Source: Melanocharis versteri
Lineage: Eukaryota; Chordata; Aves; Passeriformes; Melanocharitidae
NCBI GenBank assembly: GCA_013397845.1
Contig: VZTG01007110.1
Location: forward strand, 329,242-393,241
Reading direction: 5' to 3'
Length of the DNA: 64,000 nt
Part shown: piece by piece, positions 1 to 13,600 of the stretch
Numbering within the stretch: position 1 is the stretch's first letter
How the letters are laid out: each line of letters starts with the position of its first letter
The notes under the pieces: model-generated
Told to the model about the DNA's origin: nothing
Databases searched by the model: none
What the model saw: the letters and a program-made list of their open reading frames with translations, nothing else
Made by a program: the position numbers and the translations under genes

Positions 1-2489
1 GTGGAACCTAATTTTTTTTTCCCTAGAACTCATAAACAAAGGAGAAAAATAGTTCTGGCTAAAATAATTGTGAAAAGCTCACTCCTACAAGTCCCACTGA
101 AAGAAAACTTTCATCTCCAGATTCAACCTCCATTGTCTGACAGATAATGGAACTATCTGCAGGAAATGAAAAACCTGACAAAGATTAAATATGAGATTCA
201 TCTAATCTAACTTCATCTCCTTGAAATTCAGGTGACTAGATTAAAGCCATCCTCTTGGCTCTCTATATTGAGTACAGAGTGGGAGAAATACCTCCAAAGA
301 GTAATTAATCTCCTGTCTTCTAGTCATCTGTCTTACACAGGTATGAGTTGCCTTCAAAAGGGATGTCCATTTCCACTGACTACTGAAAAAATCCCGACAG
401 GCTTGGTAGAAAAGTCTTGACTCTGAAAGGCCAAGTATGCCATTTCCATGGGTCAGGGAGTGAATTGGTCATGCCCAGGGAGAGTGGAAGGCAGTGGTTT
501 GTTTTGACTTGGAGAATAGCCTGGGACAGGGCCCAACCTTTCTGATAGAAAGGCATCAGATACAAAATACTAATAAATTTGTATCCTTTCTCTGCTACTG
601 CCGTAAAATACAACATTTTTTCTATTAAAAATGCAGTGGTATTGTCTTGAAAAACAGTTGTCTTTATGAACACATAAAGAGAAGTTCTGAAGAATGCAAA
701 TACATGGGCACTGAGGGTTTTGTTTCCCCTTCTCTCACTGACTTCATTTTTCACTGTGAGTGGTAGAGCAAAACCCCTCTGTAGAAACATTCACTCCTAC
801 AATGTCTTATGGATTTCCAGTGGTGAACTATTAGGTGTTTCGCAATTAACACAGCATGAAAGAACCATCACTTCTATGGATCTCTGAGTTTACACTTTCC
901 TCTAATGAGAGCCAAGATAAATTGTTCCAGTTTCGGTGTATTGGCTACCAAATTGACCCTGATCCATAGCTTACTTCAGGCTTCAATAATTCCAATAATC
1001 TTGCAGTACGTTCAGATCCACCAATTGCAAATGTCTAAAATTCACTCATGCTATTCTAGAAGCTAAAGCCAGAAGAAAAACACACCTATTATGCTCACAT
1101 TTAATTTTTTCCCTTCTCTTCCTGTGAAATATAACACCTTTTCCACATCCATTTACACTGGTATTTTTCCCAGAGATGAAATACTGCAGAACCTGACCTA
1201 GTGCCTTAAGGCAATTCCTTAGTGATGGAATTATCTTTATTAACAGATGACATAATATCTCTTCTCAGAGTGCAAAATGCAGAGTAAAGAGAGGTGAAGG
1301 GACAGAGGCAACTGTCTTTATGCCCTCACTATATTTAACACAACTTGTCTATAGAGGAGTCTGACAGTGCACTTTCTCTTCTGGGTCCATTTGTAGATAT
1401 TCCTCAGAAGAGGCAGCACATGAATGACGCTGCTGATTGCTGCTGTCAGCATCCAAGGTGGATGTTAAAAAAGAATGGATATTTCTCTGCACATCAGCAC
1501 TTCCCAAAACTCACCTCAGTGATTTCACATTTTAAAATGATAATGCTCGTGCTGGGTATGTAGCACAATGTGTGGAATTCCTGGGTCAGAAATCCACCTT
1601 AATAGCTATGGGACAGGGCTCTGGGAAGTTTTGAGAATGTGGGCCATGAATTTCACAGGTACTACAGAGCAGCTGGTTACAGCTAGATCCTGAAATAGTG
1701 ACTATTAATAAAATATGGAAAGGTGATTCTACCTGAGCTCCTAATCCTGGCGAGGAGGTATGAACTGAGTGCCACCCACATGGCAGGAGCTGTGAGCAAT
1801 GATTAATTGGCATAATGGTCTGTTTGTGCTCTCCCAACTGCCCTAGGAGCTGTTCCATACAATGAGATCCATAGTGCTGTTGAGGTGCTGGAGGACAGCT
1901 TGTGCATGAGCCCAGTCCTGTGTGTGTGAATATCAGGGAAGTGCTACACCACTGGGTTTTGGTCACATCGGGAAAACAGTCGTCAAAATGTTGGAGGATG
2001 GGAATGGTGGATCAGTCCCTCACTGGTCTCCAATATCTGATGCTTGATATGCCTCCTTTTAGAGCCACAATAAAGGTGCTGAGGGCACCCTTGTTCCCCC
2101 TGGGGGTCAGGCCTGGCTGCCGAGGCTCAGAGAGTCCCTCATGCTCCAAGGCAATCAGGAAAAGCCCACAGCAGCCTTCGGGGAGCTTACCACGAGCAGG
2201 ACCCATCCCATTTCAGGTCACCTCACCCTCAGCTCCCAGCAGTGCCACAGACCTAACCACATCACAGTAAAATATTGGGCTGTAACAGCAAACAATTAGT
2301 GAAGAGCTGTCAGAAGAGATTATAACACATAGATAGCATTTTAAAATTACATAGCTAGCACCCTTTTCTTTTCTTGGTAGAGTCAGATTCTTCGATATTC
2401 ATGCAAGTCTGAGGCATTTTCATAGGAACTGTAACCAAAGCAGGACTGCCCCAGGGACTGAAATGTGAAGATTTTAATCTGCTTGAGAC
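1..2489. other. Unique AT-rich DNA, no gene seen
   Basis: No exon, RNA gene or recognised repeat is visible. Open frames here are at most 136 codons and show no family motif. From about 1735 to 2275 the sequence is visibly richer in G+C than its surroundings and frames stay open on both strands, but I recognise no protein or repeat family in it. Confidence 0.6.
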
Positions 2490-2517
2490 ATCCACCCCCC
2501 CACCCCCCTCCCCACCA
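2490..2517. repeat. C-rich low-complexity tract
   Basis: Runs of C broken by single A or T residues, almost free of G. Simple-sequence DNA. Confidence 0.8.
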
Positions 2518-2537
2518 AGCTTACGCTATGTATTTTC

Positions 2538-2579
2538 CTGTTTTATGGTTATATTGTCTTTCTGTTTTATGGTTATATT
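2538..2579. repeat. Two-copy tandem duplication, period 24
   Basis: The 18-mer ctgttttatggttatatt occurs at 2538-2555 and again, identical, at 2562-2579. The 6 bp between the copies also resemble the sequence after the second copy, so this is a recent short tandem duplication in unique DNA. Confidence 0.85.
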
Positions 2580-3266
2580 CTTTGGCTCTTGAGATGCTCA
2601 TGTATTCTCTGCCTGGGAGGGGCTGGAGACAAGGGCCTGATTTGGGATGTAGCATCCCATTCTCCTCTTCAGCCTCCATCTTTCACTCAAGGAAAACAAG
2701 ACCATTGCAGCAGTAACTTGATTCCCAACCAGTGCAGCAGAAACCACTTGCTTCTCTCATCTCTATGAATTGAAATATCCTGCAATATCTTCCCACATAT
2801 TCAGGCATTGCTGTTGGATGACACAAAGTAGGATTCCTTTTCAGAAGGAACTAAATGGGTAGGAAAAATACTGCCTCCGTGTGTAGCTTCCTACTGATTT
2901 ACAGTGGTGTCTGACTTCTCTCGGGCTGTTTGGTCTCTGAGGGAATTTGAAAAATCTCTGTTCATGCTAACTTTGATATCTACTTGATGTTCTAATGCAC
3001 CAAGCAGAGCTTGGCATTTGTGTTACTGGCAGCTGGCCAATAAGTCACTACTTTGCACAATTGACCTCCAACAGAAAGGAAGCCAAATCCAGCTAAAGTT
3101 TGAATAATGCTTCTTGGAGCATAAGAAGTAAGTAAATTTGGTCCTTCAACCACAAGCATTAGATGCTTGTTTAATGAAAAAAAAAATTAGTTAAGGGTGA
3201 GAATTTTTCATACACGTCTTTAGAAAAAGGGTATATATATATATATATCAGAGCCCATGATCTCAT
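2580..3266. other. Unique DNA, no gene seen
   Basis: Nothing recognised apart from the TA microsatellite at 3232-3248. Confidence 0.6.
3232..3248. repeat. (TA)n microsatellite
   Basis: About eight uninterrupted TA units. Confidence 0.9.
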
Positions 3267-4080
3267 GTATCATAAATCTTCAAAAAGTAAAGCTGGGAAG
3301 GATCTTAATTAGCTTCCTAATCCCACACCCTTCACTGAAAAAGGCAAGTAATATGTAGTGAGGCCACCTCTAACAGATATTTGATTTATAATCTCAGAGG
3401 AAAGCAATTCTGCAGCTCGTCTAGGCAACTTGTTGTAGTGCTTCCTTATACTTAGGAAGTTTTCCCTAGTATCTAACCTAAATCTTTGTTTCTGAAAATT
3501 AAGACAATTACTTCTTCTTTGACCACTGTTGAACTGTCTGAACAACTGATCGTTCCTCTGTGGTGTTACTATAAAAACAAACTATAACTACTGGAAGATT
3601 AGAATCATATCTTTGTTTAATCTTTTCTAGATTAAATAAATCCAATTTTTTAGTATGTGCTCCTAAACCTCTTATTGTTTTCCAGTCACCTTTGGACTTT
3701 CTCTAGATTATCTCAGTTTTTGTCACACTCTGACAAATTAAACCTCCCCATGTTTATTTTATAATCAAGTCTTTAATATCACGTCACATAGCAATATGCC
3801 TTTTTAAAAATCATACAAAATTTTCCTCCTTAATATGTATGTGATTTGCTTTATTCTTTCAGATATGATGCTGGTTTGTAGCTGAAGCTTTTTTTTAACT
3901 CAGTGCTGGATTTCCTTCTTTCACATGTAGCATCCTTCATGATTTTATTAAATTTCATTTGCTGATTTCAAACCAAACCTCTAGTTTACTCAGATCACTC
4001 TGTATTTTGTCATCTGAGAGTACTATTTCACAGATGAAATGCCTTCACATACTGCTGTGAAGCACCACTGACCTGAATAA
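3267..4080 (-). mobile_element. Old CR1-like LINE fragment, 3' part
   Basis: Read on the minus strand this is the end of a CR1 ORF2 and its 3' region. A frame at 3545-3309 keeps the degenerate C-terminal CR1 pattern: RFRLDTRENFL, then KHYNKLPRRA, corresponding to the family's RLDIRK(x)FF ... W/HNxLPxE block. Plus-strand phrases such as gcaacttgttgtagtgcttcc, and the stretch near 3940-4030 matching the CR1 region usually reading 'catttgctgatttc...cagatcactctg', support it along its length. Stops, indels and AT drift make it much older than the other copies. The inner (right-hand) limit is uncertain, and it may be two adjacent fragments. Confidence 0.7.
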
Positions 4081-6822
4081 GTCTTCATTTCAAGGGCTTT
4101 TTTATTGAGATTCTGGATGAGGTCCAGGTATGAAGTCATTACATGGTCAATTATTTGCCAGTCTGCCACAATGGTGTTTCAAGTACAGGTACTGGCACTT
4201 TATATATGTGGGAAATAGGGTGAAGAGGAAGAATTTTAAAACACCTAAACTGACATTTCTGCTTTTCCATAATACTTTAGAAGAGTTTCTATATTCCCAT
4301 TTTCATTTACATAGATATAAATGAACGTGTGCACCCAACATTTATTTGCCCACACATTGTCTGTTTAGTTTTTGCATATTTCTGACATTAATCAGTCCTT
4401 CTCTTCTACTTTTTGGTTTTTTTTAGCCTCAGGGGTTTCTTGCACATCAATGATATTTTTTCATATGGTCTTTTTTCTTCTCCTTGCAATTATCTTTTTA
4501 GACTAATGAGTGCTCAAAAGTGAATTGTATTTGAAACCAATGGAGGTCAATAGGGGTGACTCAGTATTATGCTAATTTAGTTCTTGGGTCCTATTATATA
4601 TTGTCCAGGTCCACTCAGGTTTAAGAGCGAAGAACAAAAGCTTTTATGTTTCAATGTTTACATGAGTTTTCCCCTTTTGCTGAAGTATATTGGTTGATAT
4701 TTGCATTTAATGAAGGCTTAACTGGAAGTGATACTGGATGTTGGCTCCATTAGGCTTGAAAGATGTCCTTGAAGCGAATAAATATTAGCATCCTGGCTAA
4801 GGGAGAAACTAAAGAAAATAACAGTGATGAATTTAAAGAAAAAGAAAAAAAGAGGGAGAAATATCTTTCACACATCACAGGGTTTTCTCCAGATTTATCA
4901 TAAAAATGAAAAGCACTTTGAAGACGGGAAATTGCAAATGCAGAAACTGTGTCTTCCTATCTCCAATACGTGTAGCCACATGCTTCAAATGAATGTGACT
5001 GATAGAAGTGTTACCAGAAAACTGCAGCCAAGAATCAAAACGGGGCTGCTGGATTTTAAAATGTGTGATTAATTTTCATGTCATTAAGGGGAGAAATGCA
5101 TTTTCTTTTTCCTCTTTTCTCTCTGGCTTTTGAACCTTTTCCTTCTCCTCCTTTCTCTGGAGGCACATTTAACCATTTAACTGTGCTCAAACATCTGAGT
5201 AGGAGAGGAAAACAGTGAGTTTTCTTTCTTTAAATGCCAAAATGTCATAAATTCCCACCTCCATGTATTATCTCAGTTTCTAGAGACATAAGGGAGGTTT
5301 CCTTCTGCATGTTTTTCTGGAAGATCTGTGCAAAAATGACTGATTTAAAAGCAGTAAGATTTACTTACTCTGGTAATGGAAGACAGACAGTTTTCAGAAC
5401 TTTGACAGTTACAAGTTTGGCAGACAGTTTTGCCTTCTAAAAGACCCTGATTTTCAGAAGATTCTATACTACAATAAATAAATCCACTTCCAGGCAGCTC
5501 ATATTAAACATCAAAACTGAAGCATGGAAAATCCAAAGCTGCATTCAAAATCCTTGCTTAGATACCAGATTTCAGTCATAATCCATCTGTGGCCAAGGTC
5601 TCAAGACCCACAGTACATCTGATCAAATTTTCTGTTCAGGGGACGGGTTTCCTTTGATGCCATCATTGGTTTCCTATCAGCTGGACCATTTTCCCAAGGA
5701 ATTAATAAACAAGATGACATTCAGAGTAAGCTTCTTGGCAGCCTGGAATGAGAGGAATAAGTGGAATAAGTGTCAAATTGGAACTACATAAAAATTTGTA
5801 TTTAATTTGATTGAGATTAATAAACTAATACCAAATATTTTATCGGTATATTTTTAAATATTTATTTAAATACATTTCTTATCTTTTATTGTTATGATTT
5901 TATGTATAATTTTAATTGTATTTTTATTTGTTCATAATTGTTTGATGCTAGCAACAGATCCCAAGTTTGTGTCAAAGTGTGTACTCAACTCTTAGAAATC
6001 CTTTGAGGGGAACTATAACAACAACAATCGACTAATTTATTTGTTATGAAGTAGAAGATATTACACTAATCTTTAATGGACTTTAAAAATATAGTCTTTG
6101 TTCTTGTAAGCAACCTGAGCAATCAAAGAATAAAATGCAAAAGTTCTGAGTAGAAAGCTGCAGTCACTACTCAGCAATGTAAAGTAGAATGACACATGCA
6201 AATGAAAGTCTATACGGTGTTTTTCAAGCTCTAAATCAAATTTGTTGGGATAAAAATGGTGAGAAAAAAACCCCTCAGACATGCTCAAATCCCATTTTCT
6301 GAATTGATTTGAGAATCACGAGGCTTGAGTATTATTTTAGGTCATTGAAACTTAAGAAACTGAATGTCAAAATCCAAATGCCATCACCCATACTGCCTAA
6401 CAGCTAGAAATGGGAAATCCAGGCTTACCTGTGATGTTTCACAATGACTCAGAACAACTTTACTGCTTCCAAGGCCTCTTTCATGTCACTGCACAGAGTC
6501 TGTACCTTGGGTGAGAGTCTGTGTTAAGGGGACAGCTGAATAATATGAGTGGAAAGACAGCTGACACAAACCAGCACGTCAGGCACTGCATCCAGCTGGA
6601 ATTCATCACACCCTGCTGTGAGTGGGCACCTGGAATGTGCATGGTAGTAACAGACCATTAGATCATTCATTAAAATAGTCTTGACTTGGTCCTAAGCTGT
6701 CAAAGCATTTGTTGTGGTCTCTTCAGTTACAAAGTTATCAAATGAGTTTGACTCATATTTCGTTCAATGGTCTGTCCAGTGTCAATTTGATGAATGAATA
6801 ATAATTAACCATGGGTAAACAT
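4081..6822. other. Unique AT-rich DNA, no gene seen
   Basis: No exon or recognised repeat. Short frames at 4824-5072 and 5234-5440 have no family signature and are best read as chance. Confidence 0.6.
5781..5945. other. Very AT-rich block
   Basis: Almost continuous A/T with repeated attta and tttta steps and very few G or C. It could act as a matrix-attachment or nucleosome-poor segment, but that is inference from composition alone. Confidence 0.45.
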
Positions 6823-6957
6823 AATCACAGAATGCTCTGAGTTGGAAAGGACCCACAAGGATCACCAAGTCCTACTCTTAAGTGAACGGCCCATACAGGG
6901 ATTGAATCCACAACTGGTGTTGTTATCACCATGCTCTCACCAACTGAGTTAATCCCA
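6823..6957 (-). mobile_element. tRNA-Ile/CR1 composite SINE (TguSINE1-like)
   Basis: On the minus strand the element starts near 6957 with a tRNA-Ile-like head. The A box TTAACTCAGTTGG lies at 6952-6940 and the B box GGATTCAATCC at 6909-6899, followed by CCTGTATGGGCC, a slightly mutated tRNA-Ile 3' half. From about 6885 to 6823 it continues as a CR1 3' end (ACTCAAAGCATTCTGTGATT-type tail with AGGATCCTTGTGGGT). A tRNA-Ile head on a CR1 tail is the structure of the passerine SINE TguSINE1, which is transcribed by RNA polymerase III and moved by CR1 reverse transcriptase. This copy has substitutions in the anticodon arm and at the 5' end, so it is a fossil and not a tRNA gene. It is the best single clue to the host clade. 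Confidence 0.85.
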
Positions 6958-8402
6958 GGGTCATGGAATTGACTTTCTGTTGAGTTATTCCTAGTTTCTA
7001 GCTCCAGTTTCCAGATGATATTTGTCTCAGTCACTAATGAGATCAAAAGTTGCTTAGCCAAAGAACAACTGTGGTTTTAAAAGACATTTTAAAGAAGGCA
7101 GTTGTAGACGTTTCTGCTTACCCTGAGGTTTCTTTAGCCTGTCCTAAGCCTTGAGGGTATTAATGACATTTACTTTAAATCACTTTCAAATTATTATTAA
7201 CACTGATGTTTCCCCTGAGCAAGAAAAACAGACAAAATTTAGTTTACATTCTCTAATGTTTTTATGATGCCCATTTAGAATTATTTTGATATACCAGTCC
7301 TGGGGGCAGAACTACTTATGATTGCACGCAGGGAACTTTCATACCTCTTCTACGGTGAAGCACCCTGATTTCTAATGATACTATGATTTTTTTTGTGTGT
7401 GTGTCCCTGACCTACGTAAGGCTGGTGTTGTTTTGCTACCCATTAAATGAGGGGAAGATCTTCACGTTTGTAGATGATGCAGCAAGAGTGTTGGAACTTG
7501 CAGGTTTGAAGTACTCAAAACTTATTTTTACAATGGATATTTGCTGAATTTCCATGTATGTTAAAACTCTTCTTTGAACCTCCAGAATATTGAAGAAGAT
7601 TTTCCATTGAGCATGTGACTGTGTTTCTGTCTGTTGGATTTATTTTAAGAGCATGGTGGTTGAGGGGATTGCATAAAGTGAAGAAGCAAAGACAAGCAGG
7701 GAACAAATCACAGCAGGTTGGAGGAGTGTCTGAGAAAAAGTTTAAACCACAAAGTGGCAGCATTAATGCATTAAGAGTGGAAAGGAACCCGAGACAAATA
7801 CCTTGGATGGTGGGAGGTGTCTGGAAGCCCTTGTGAATGATGGTAGACAGCATATGGCATGTGGGTGTCCACTGCGATCTGTTTTCCCCCAGCAACACAT
7901 GAACCATACCCAGTCTCAAAGTCATATTTCCTCTTAGTTATAGCTCTACATGCTCTTCATTTTTATCCTTCACGCCCTCCTGAAATGATACATTTGAAAT
8001 GGTTTCTAGCCTGTTCTAAACATTTAATTCCTAGAAAGATATCAACAAAGCAGAGGGACTTTTAAGAGGAGCGAGAAAGAAAAGCTGTGGAGGCGATTCA
8101 CAGTGAAAGAAAATATTCACAATGGGTAACAATGGTAACTGTGATAACAGTGATTGCTGCCCTTTGCCCAGCAGCAATTTCAACATGTGTCCTTACCAGA
8201 TACCCTCACAGTATCTATTTTCAGGGGGACATTCTGAATTGTGTAACAGTATGTTTGTGTATTTAGCAAGATATAAAAAGGAGAAAGGGGAATGACTGTA
8301 GGTCCTGATTGCTAGAGCTTACAAAAGGGAGGGAGGAGGGGAGGAGGTAAAATGTTTTAAATGCATGTGTTCAACATTTGTTGAAAAGAAAAAATGTGGA
8401 AG
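6958..8402. other. Unique DNA, no gene seen
   Basis: Overlapping open frames on opposite strands at 7515-7925 and 7615-7836 have no recognisable domain or motif. No repeat family recognised. Confidence 0.6.
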
Positions 8403-8444
8403 AAATAATAATAATAATAATAACAACAACAACAATAATAATAG
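8403..8444. repeat. Compound (AAT)n(AAC)n(AAT)n microsatellite
   Basis: Roughly seven AAT units, then four AAC units, then AAT units again: a three-part compound triplet repeat likely to vary between individuals. Confidence 0.92.
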
Positions 8445-10354
8445 TTATAGTTATGAGATACCCTTTATTTTTAATGTGGAAATGGTGAATGAACAATTAC
8501 AGCCAGAATAATGAAGGTCAGCTGGGTAAAATAAGCCCTGAACTCCAATTCTGCAACAGCAGAATTTTCAGGTTTTGCTCTCTCACTCGTATATCCATCA
8601 GGACAAAAAATCTGACAGACATTTATCCTGGTGTCACTGAGATCACATTTTGAGGACAATGGAAGAATTGAAAAGGAGATTAGATCGTGGTTTGGCTAAC
8701 ACAACCTCTGTTGTCACTGGTGTTGTGTCAGAAAGAAAGGCCCACTGTCAGAAACCAAGGGGGCTCTGGGTGAGTGGCTGTGAGGGAAAACTTGTTTTCC
8801 ATTTGTATGATGAGAAAATCAAACGTGGAAGTGAGAGAAGCATGATGAGTAGAGGAGAGTAAATAAAAACCCCTCATTTTTTGTAGATTCACTGTTTACA
8901 GTAGGTACTAAAATCCTTCTATTAAGAGTTATAATTGTTCAAGGTTTTATTGAGCCTTATTTAGACACTTAGAAGTCATCCACTAACTCATATGTTTGAG
9001 TTTCAGAGTAATCAAATAGCAACCAAGAAATCTTCATAAACTAAGGAGCACCTAATCTCAGAACATTAAATCACAGCAAGACATTTTGATTTTAGCATTC
9101 ACATCCTGAACTGATCATAAAGCTCTCAAGAGATCTGATAATATGGGCTTTACTCTTACCCAAGAACAAGTTCACATAGTTATCTTTGTGTTGTTTGTAC
9201 ATAAAGGGTTATTGTTATAGATGAGTGTGTACTATATTATAAACCATAATTAACTAACAGAGATTTAGGGGGGAAATAATGAATTTTGATGGATTAATTA
9301 TTACTTCGGGTGATATAACTAGCATAGAAATATAGGAAGAAATTGACTCTATGCTTCTGAATTCATACCTGAAAGTGGCACTAGTTTACTGAAAACACTT
9401 CAGTTGTACTTGCAGCCACTGAAAGCAGCAGAGAGTGTTTGCCCTGCTGATATTTCCAAACTGTACCTTTACTACCAGGTGGTTTCTAAGCCTTTCCTTT
9501 AGTATTTGTTCAAATCTTGAAATCAAGTTCCATCAGTGCCTATCAAAACAGGAATGACATTTCTGGGCAAAACTTATTAAAGCAGTCATTTAGCACTGTC
9601 ATCATATATTAAGAGAGTGAATTCTAGTTTGTCAGGTAGCAAACCTGCTTAGAAACACAACAACGCAATGCGTATGTAAAACAATTTAGTACAAATGATG
9701 CACTTAAACTTACGACTACACATTCTGCTAGCAATGCATGTTTTGTGCCTTTATAGAGTTTTGACTCCTCAAAAGATGCAGCCTATGTTGGCAGGGTGTG
9801 TGTATCAATGAGTGGAACACTTGGATGTGAAAAACAATCAGTTGTGACAATCAGCCAGTCAGCAATCTTGAACACCTTCCATCTCTGCTCCATTTATGGG
9901 CATCAGTAAATAAAGCTCTGTTCTTAAAGCTGTGTTTTCATTTATTTTTTTCTGCCAGCTAGTGCCAGGCAACTTAGTGGAGCCTTCCAACATTGCCTCC
10001 GTATGGAAATAAATTGAATCAACATTGTATTTTTTTTCCCCAGCATAAAATGTTCCCTCTCTCTTTCACACGCCTTTTGCTTCATGAGCAAACAGCTTCA
10101 AAATAAATAATTAGAGGGCCCATGTAAACTCTGCTATCAGTTACTTAGATTTGTTTTTGTGTTTCTTTTTTAATAAATAGTTACATTAAAGAGGAGAAGA
10201 GGGAGAAAATCTAGTTCTACAGCTGCTGGTCCTCAGTTCATTCTCAGAAGAAAGCTAATGGTCTCCAGATAAATATTACAGCTGTTGAACCTTTGAGGAG
10301 AGATGTGCTTCAGTCTAATCCTTGCAACTTAAATTTGGATTTTAAAATGGTCTC
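8445..10354. other. Unique DNA, no gene seen
   Basis: AT-rich, stop-dense sequence without recognised repeats. A run of less decayed-looking sequence at about 9780-10010 could be conserved non-coding DNA, but I cannot test that here. Confidence 0.55.
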
Positions 10355-10372
10355 TTTTTTTTTTTTTTTTTT
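10355..10372. repeat. Poly(T) run, 18 bases
   Basis: Uninterrupted T run; no retroposed sequence recognised on either side. Confidence 0.9.
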
Positions 10373-10560
10373 CCCTAATGGTAAATGAATACTTGTTTTT
10401 TTCTGTGTAATTTTCTTCCTGGTTTACAGCTGGGTTCAAAAAATCCAGCAGACAACTTTCCCCCTGTGACCTCCCCCTTTTATTTTCTTTCCAGTTCTTT
10501 CATGAAGAATGACATTTTCTGTCCATAAGGATGAATGTTTTCAAAGAATCTCGACATCTG

Positions 10561-10640
10561 TAACAAAAACAAACAAACAAAACCCCCAAAATGACAAGAG
10601 CAACAACAAAACAAACAATCAAACAACAAAAAACCCCCAA
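10561..10640. repeat. A/C-rich low-complexity block
   Basis: Built from AAC, AAAC and ACCCCC steps with almost no T. The motif group caaacaa...acccccaa appears twice (about 10567-10589 and 10613-10639), suggesting growth by internal duplication. It creates a fake membrane-like frame on the minus strand (10733-10500). Confidence 0.8.
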
Positions 10641-13600
10641 GGACTTTGTGGAAAACATTCTGTGCTGTGGGAGAGAAATCCTATAGTTCATGTCCTGCCT
10701 TTCAACTGTGCTTTCACATGTGACTTCAGGCAAATTACTTGATCTCTCCAGTTCTGTATCTACGCGAGCTCAGCAATATTTTTTAATATATGGATACAGG
10801 AACTAACATTCTTATCACTGCTGCTCTATTCTGTTACAGTTTAGATAAAACTATCTTTATAAAGGTTTAATGGAGTTTAAGACAAAATCGATTTTATATA
10901 CAAGTTACATTTATTCCAAGAAAACAAATGGAAGGATAAAATATCTTTGAATATTCAGCTTATCTGGACAACGACATTTATTAGCTGTTTCCTCGGTAAC
11001 TTTTTTGCAAGAAACCTTTAAAGATAACTTTGCATTTGGGAGTAGAGAACCTTGAAATATGACAAAGGATACTGAGAAGCCTTGATACAAAGGCACAATG
11101 TATCCCAAGAAAGCTTTCATGATGTCGCTTTTATGGCTGAATCACGGAGGAAAAAAATATTCTGCAAAGAAAAGCACAGCAAGAGAGCAGAGATGATCAG
11201 ATGTATTAACACACAGAGTTAGCGACATCAAAGCAGGTAGGTCCTCGTTTTGGTTTTGTTGGATGTGCTTCGGGTTTTTTTCTGAGACTGCACTAAGCTC
11301 GATAGCATTTCTCCAGCTGGAAGATTCAAGAGAAAGAGGGAACATTTTGCCTTCCTTTGCAGAAGCATTTCTGAAGTAGATTAGATGTGTCATGAGAGAC
11401 GATGCAGGGTAATTTGTAGAAGGAGATGATACAATTAACAACCACGAATAAAAAGCAGAAGCAGTCAATAAATATTTCTGTTCCATAATTGTAAACAGGC
11501 AAGAATAATGTATTTGCACATAATAGAGATGAAGTACCTTTCAGTTCACATATCATCTACCGAGGATAAGCGATGAGGAATTTGTGTGATCAAGATGATT
11601 TACACATCACAGCCCAAACTGGAGATGAACATTTTGACACATCCTGAGGAGAACTCAGAAGAAGCTCAGAAGAGTTACCACAATCTGTAAAAAGTATTCA
11701 AGAGGGATATTTCATGAAAAATATTTGTGTTTTGTCTAGGCCAAAGGAAAATAATGGAATTTGATTGCTGAAGATTAAAAGCTTCAAATGTAAGCAATGC
11801 CAGTGTATTTTATGGCTGCTCAAAAAAAAAAAATAATTAGAAGAAATCACAACTTTTAGATGCCAGAAGTACCTGAATTATTCAAGTAATTATTAATTAT
11901 TACATTACTTTAACTTTTGAAAGGATTTAGAACCTTCTGACATTCTAATTAAAAATACTGCACTGTGAATTACCAAGAAGGAACTGATGAATGGTATAAT
12001 TGACAAAATTTAAGGAGTTTATATTCATGGAGAATTTTCATTATAGGTTTTTCTAGTGCCAAAAATCGCCATGGAAAATATACTTGATACTGCTCAAGAT
12101 TTTTGTCCATGATCTGGTAGTAAATATATCAACACGGTCAATAAAGTATGTGATTGGCACAAAGAGTGGAGGAATGGTGAAAAATGATGAAGTAGAGCAG
12201 TCAAATACAATGACCAAGACTATCTGGTGAGCTGATGTAGTCAATCAAGATGCTTTTTCACTTCAGGTAAACGCAAAATTTTATCCATGTAAGTATAGGG
12301 AATGCAGGTCATTTCTACAGCAGAGGAATAGAAAATACAGAAGATATTTAAAATATATAGGGATAATAGTAGAGGAAAAAATCAGTGGATTCTGCAGTGG
12401 TTTTCTGCTTCAAAAACACTCATTCCAAGTCTTGTATATGGCAGCAGTTAAAATAAAAAACATCTCCTTATATAGTACTGATGAGATGATTGTTATCATA
12501 CTAATAGTTCTAGTGCCTACAATTTCAAAGGAATATTAGAAAATTGGAAAAGAAATCTATTCTAGTTATTCAAGACATGGGGGATATACATTCCAATGAA
12601 TCCTACTGGGGTTTTCAGCCTTTTTTTTGTCTAGCAGGGAAAGCCCACATGGATGTCTGGACACCAAATGTCATTCAGTTGGGAAAGACAGTTTTAATAC
12701 AGTGAATACTTAATAATTAAATGCAAATGTACTTGAGAAGTTAACAAAATTGTGCTGGATTCTTCTCTCCTCGTTTCTTCATACCCGAGGGTATATTTTG
12801 GTCACAGACTGTTGCCTCTATAAAGGAAAAATGTGGTGAATCATCAATATCTGAGATGGGAAGAAGTTTGGACTAGATGAAGATATGTTGCTGCCTGCCA
12901 TGGAAAGAGATGGTTATGGGAAGGGGAAGCCTGGCACTGGTGACAATCCAACATCTATGGATCAGATCTTGGCTGTGTCAGCTTTCAAACCAGCTTAAAC
13001 AGTTTTAGAATTGTGACAAGATTTAAGTCTGAGTAGCAGGGCAATAATTCCCAGTGGCCTATCATCAACATTAATGTGATTTACATATCAACAGGAATAA
13101 TATCATAGAGATAATAGAAGTTACATTTATAGAAAGTGTATATTACAAATTCCTCCCTCTCTACTCATTCTGTCAGGAGGAGAGCTGTTGGTAACAGAGC
13201 TTTATAGCTATAACAACTGATATTTTTCTCTGTAGAGGTACTAAGTTAAATCCCATCAATATCACCCAGCAGAGCAGCTATTGCATCAGCTCCTATGCTG
13301 GTAACCAGACAATTTTCTTTATAGCACCTCTGAGTGTACATTTTATGTATTACTGCTAAAAATATCTGTTTTATTCCTTCTTTAGTAACCTCTTCCAGAG
13401 ATCATGCATCAACTTACACATCATATTTCATAAATAATTATCTTACAAGGAAATTTAACTTGGTGTAAAAATAAAATGTCAATCCCATTTTTCTTCTGCA
13501 GAAATGTCCTTATGCCAAGACAAGATGAATCCTTCACCATATGCTCATAAATGAAAGAGAAAATATGTTATCTAATGGTTCTATGTTAGCAAACTATTCT

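Noticed and set aside
6886..6957. Functional tRNA-Ile gene on the minus strand
   Set aside because: The anticodon arm and 5' end are mutated and the tRNA part continues into a CR1 tail, so it is a SINE head.
10500..10733. Minus-strand frame resembling a membrane-spanning protein
   Set aside because: The hydrophobic stretch is the complement of an AAC/AAAC low-complexity block.
12840..12960. Phrase ggactagatgaagat resembling a CR1 3' region
   Set aside because: The match is limited to a few bases, with no tail and no C-terminal ORF2 block on either side.
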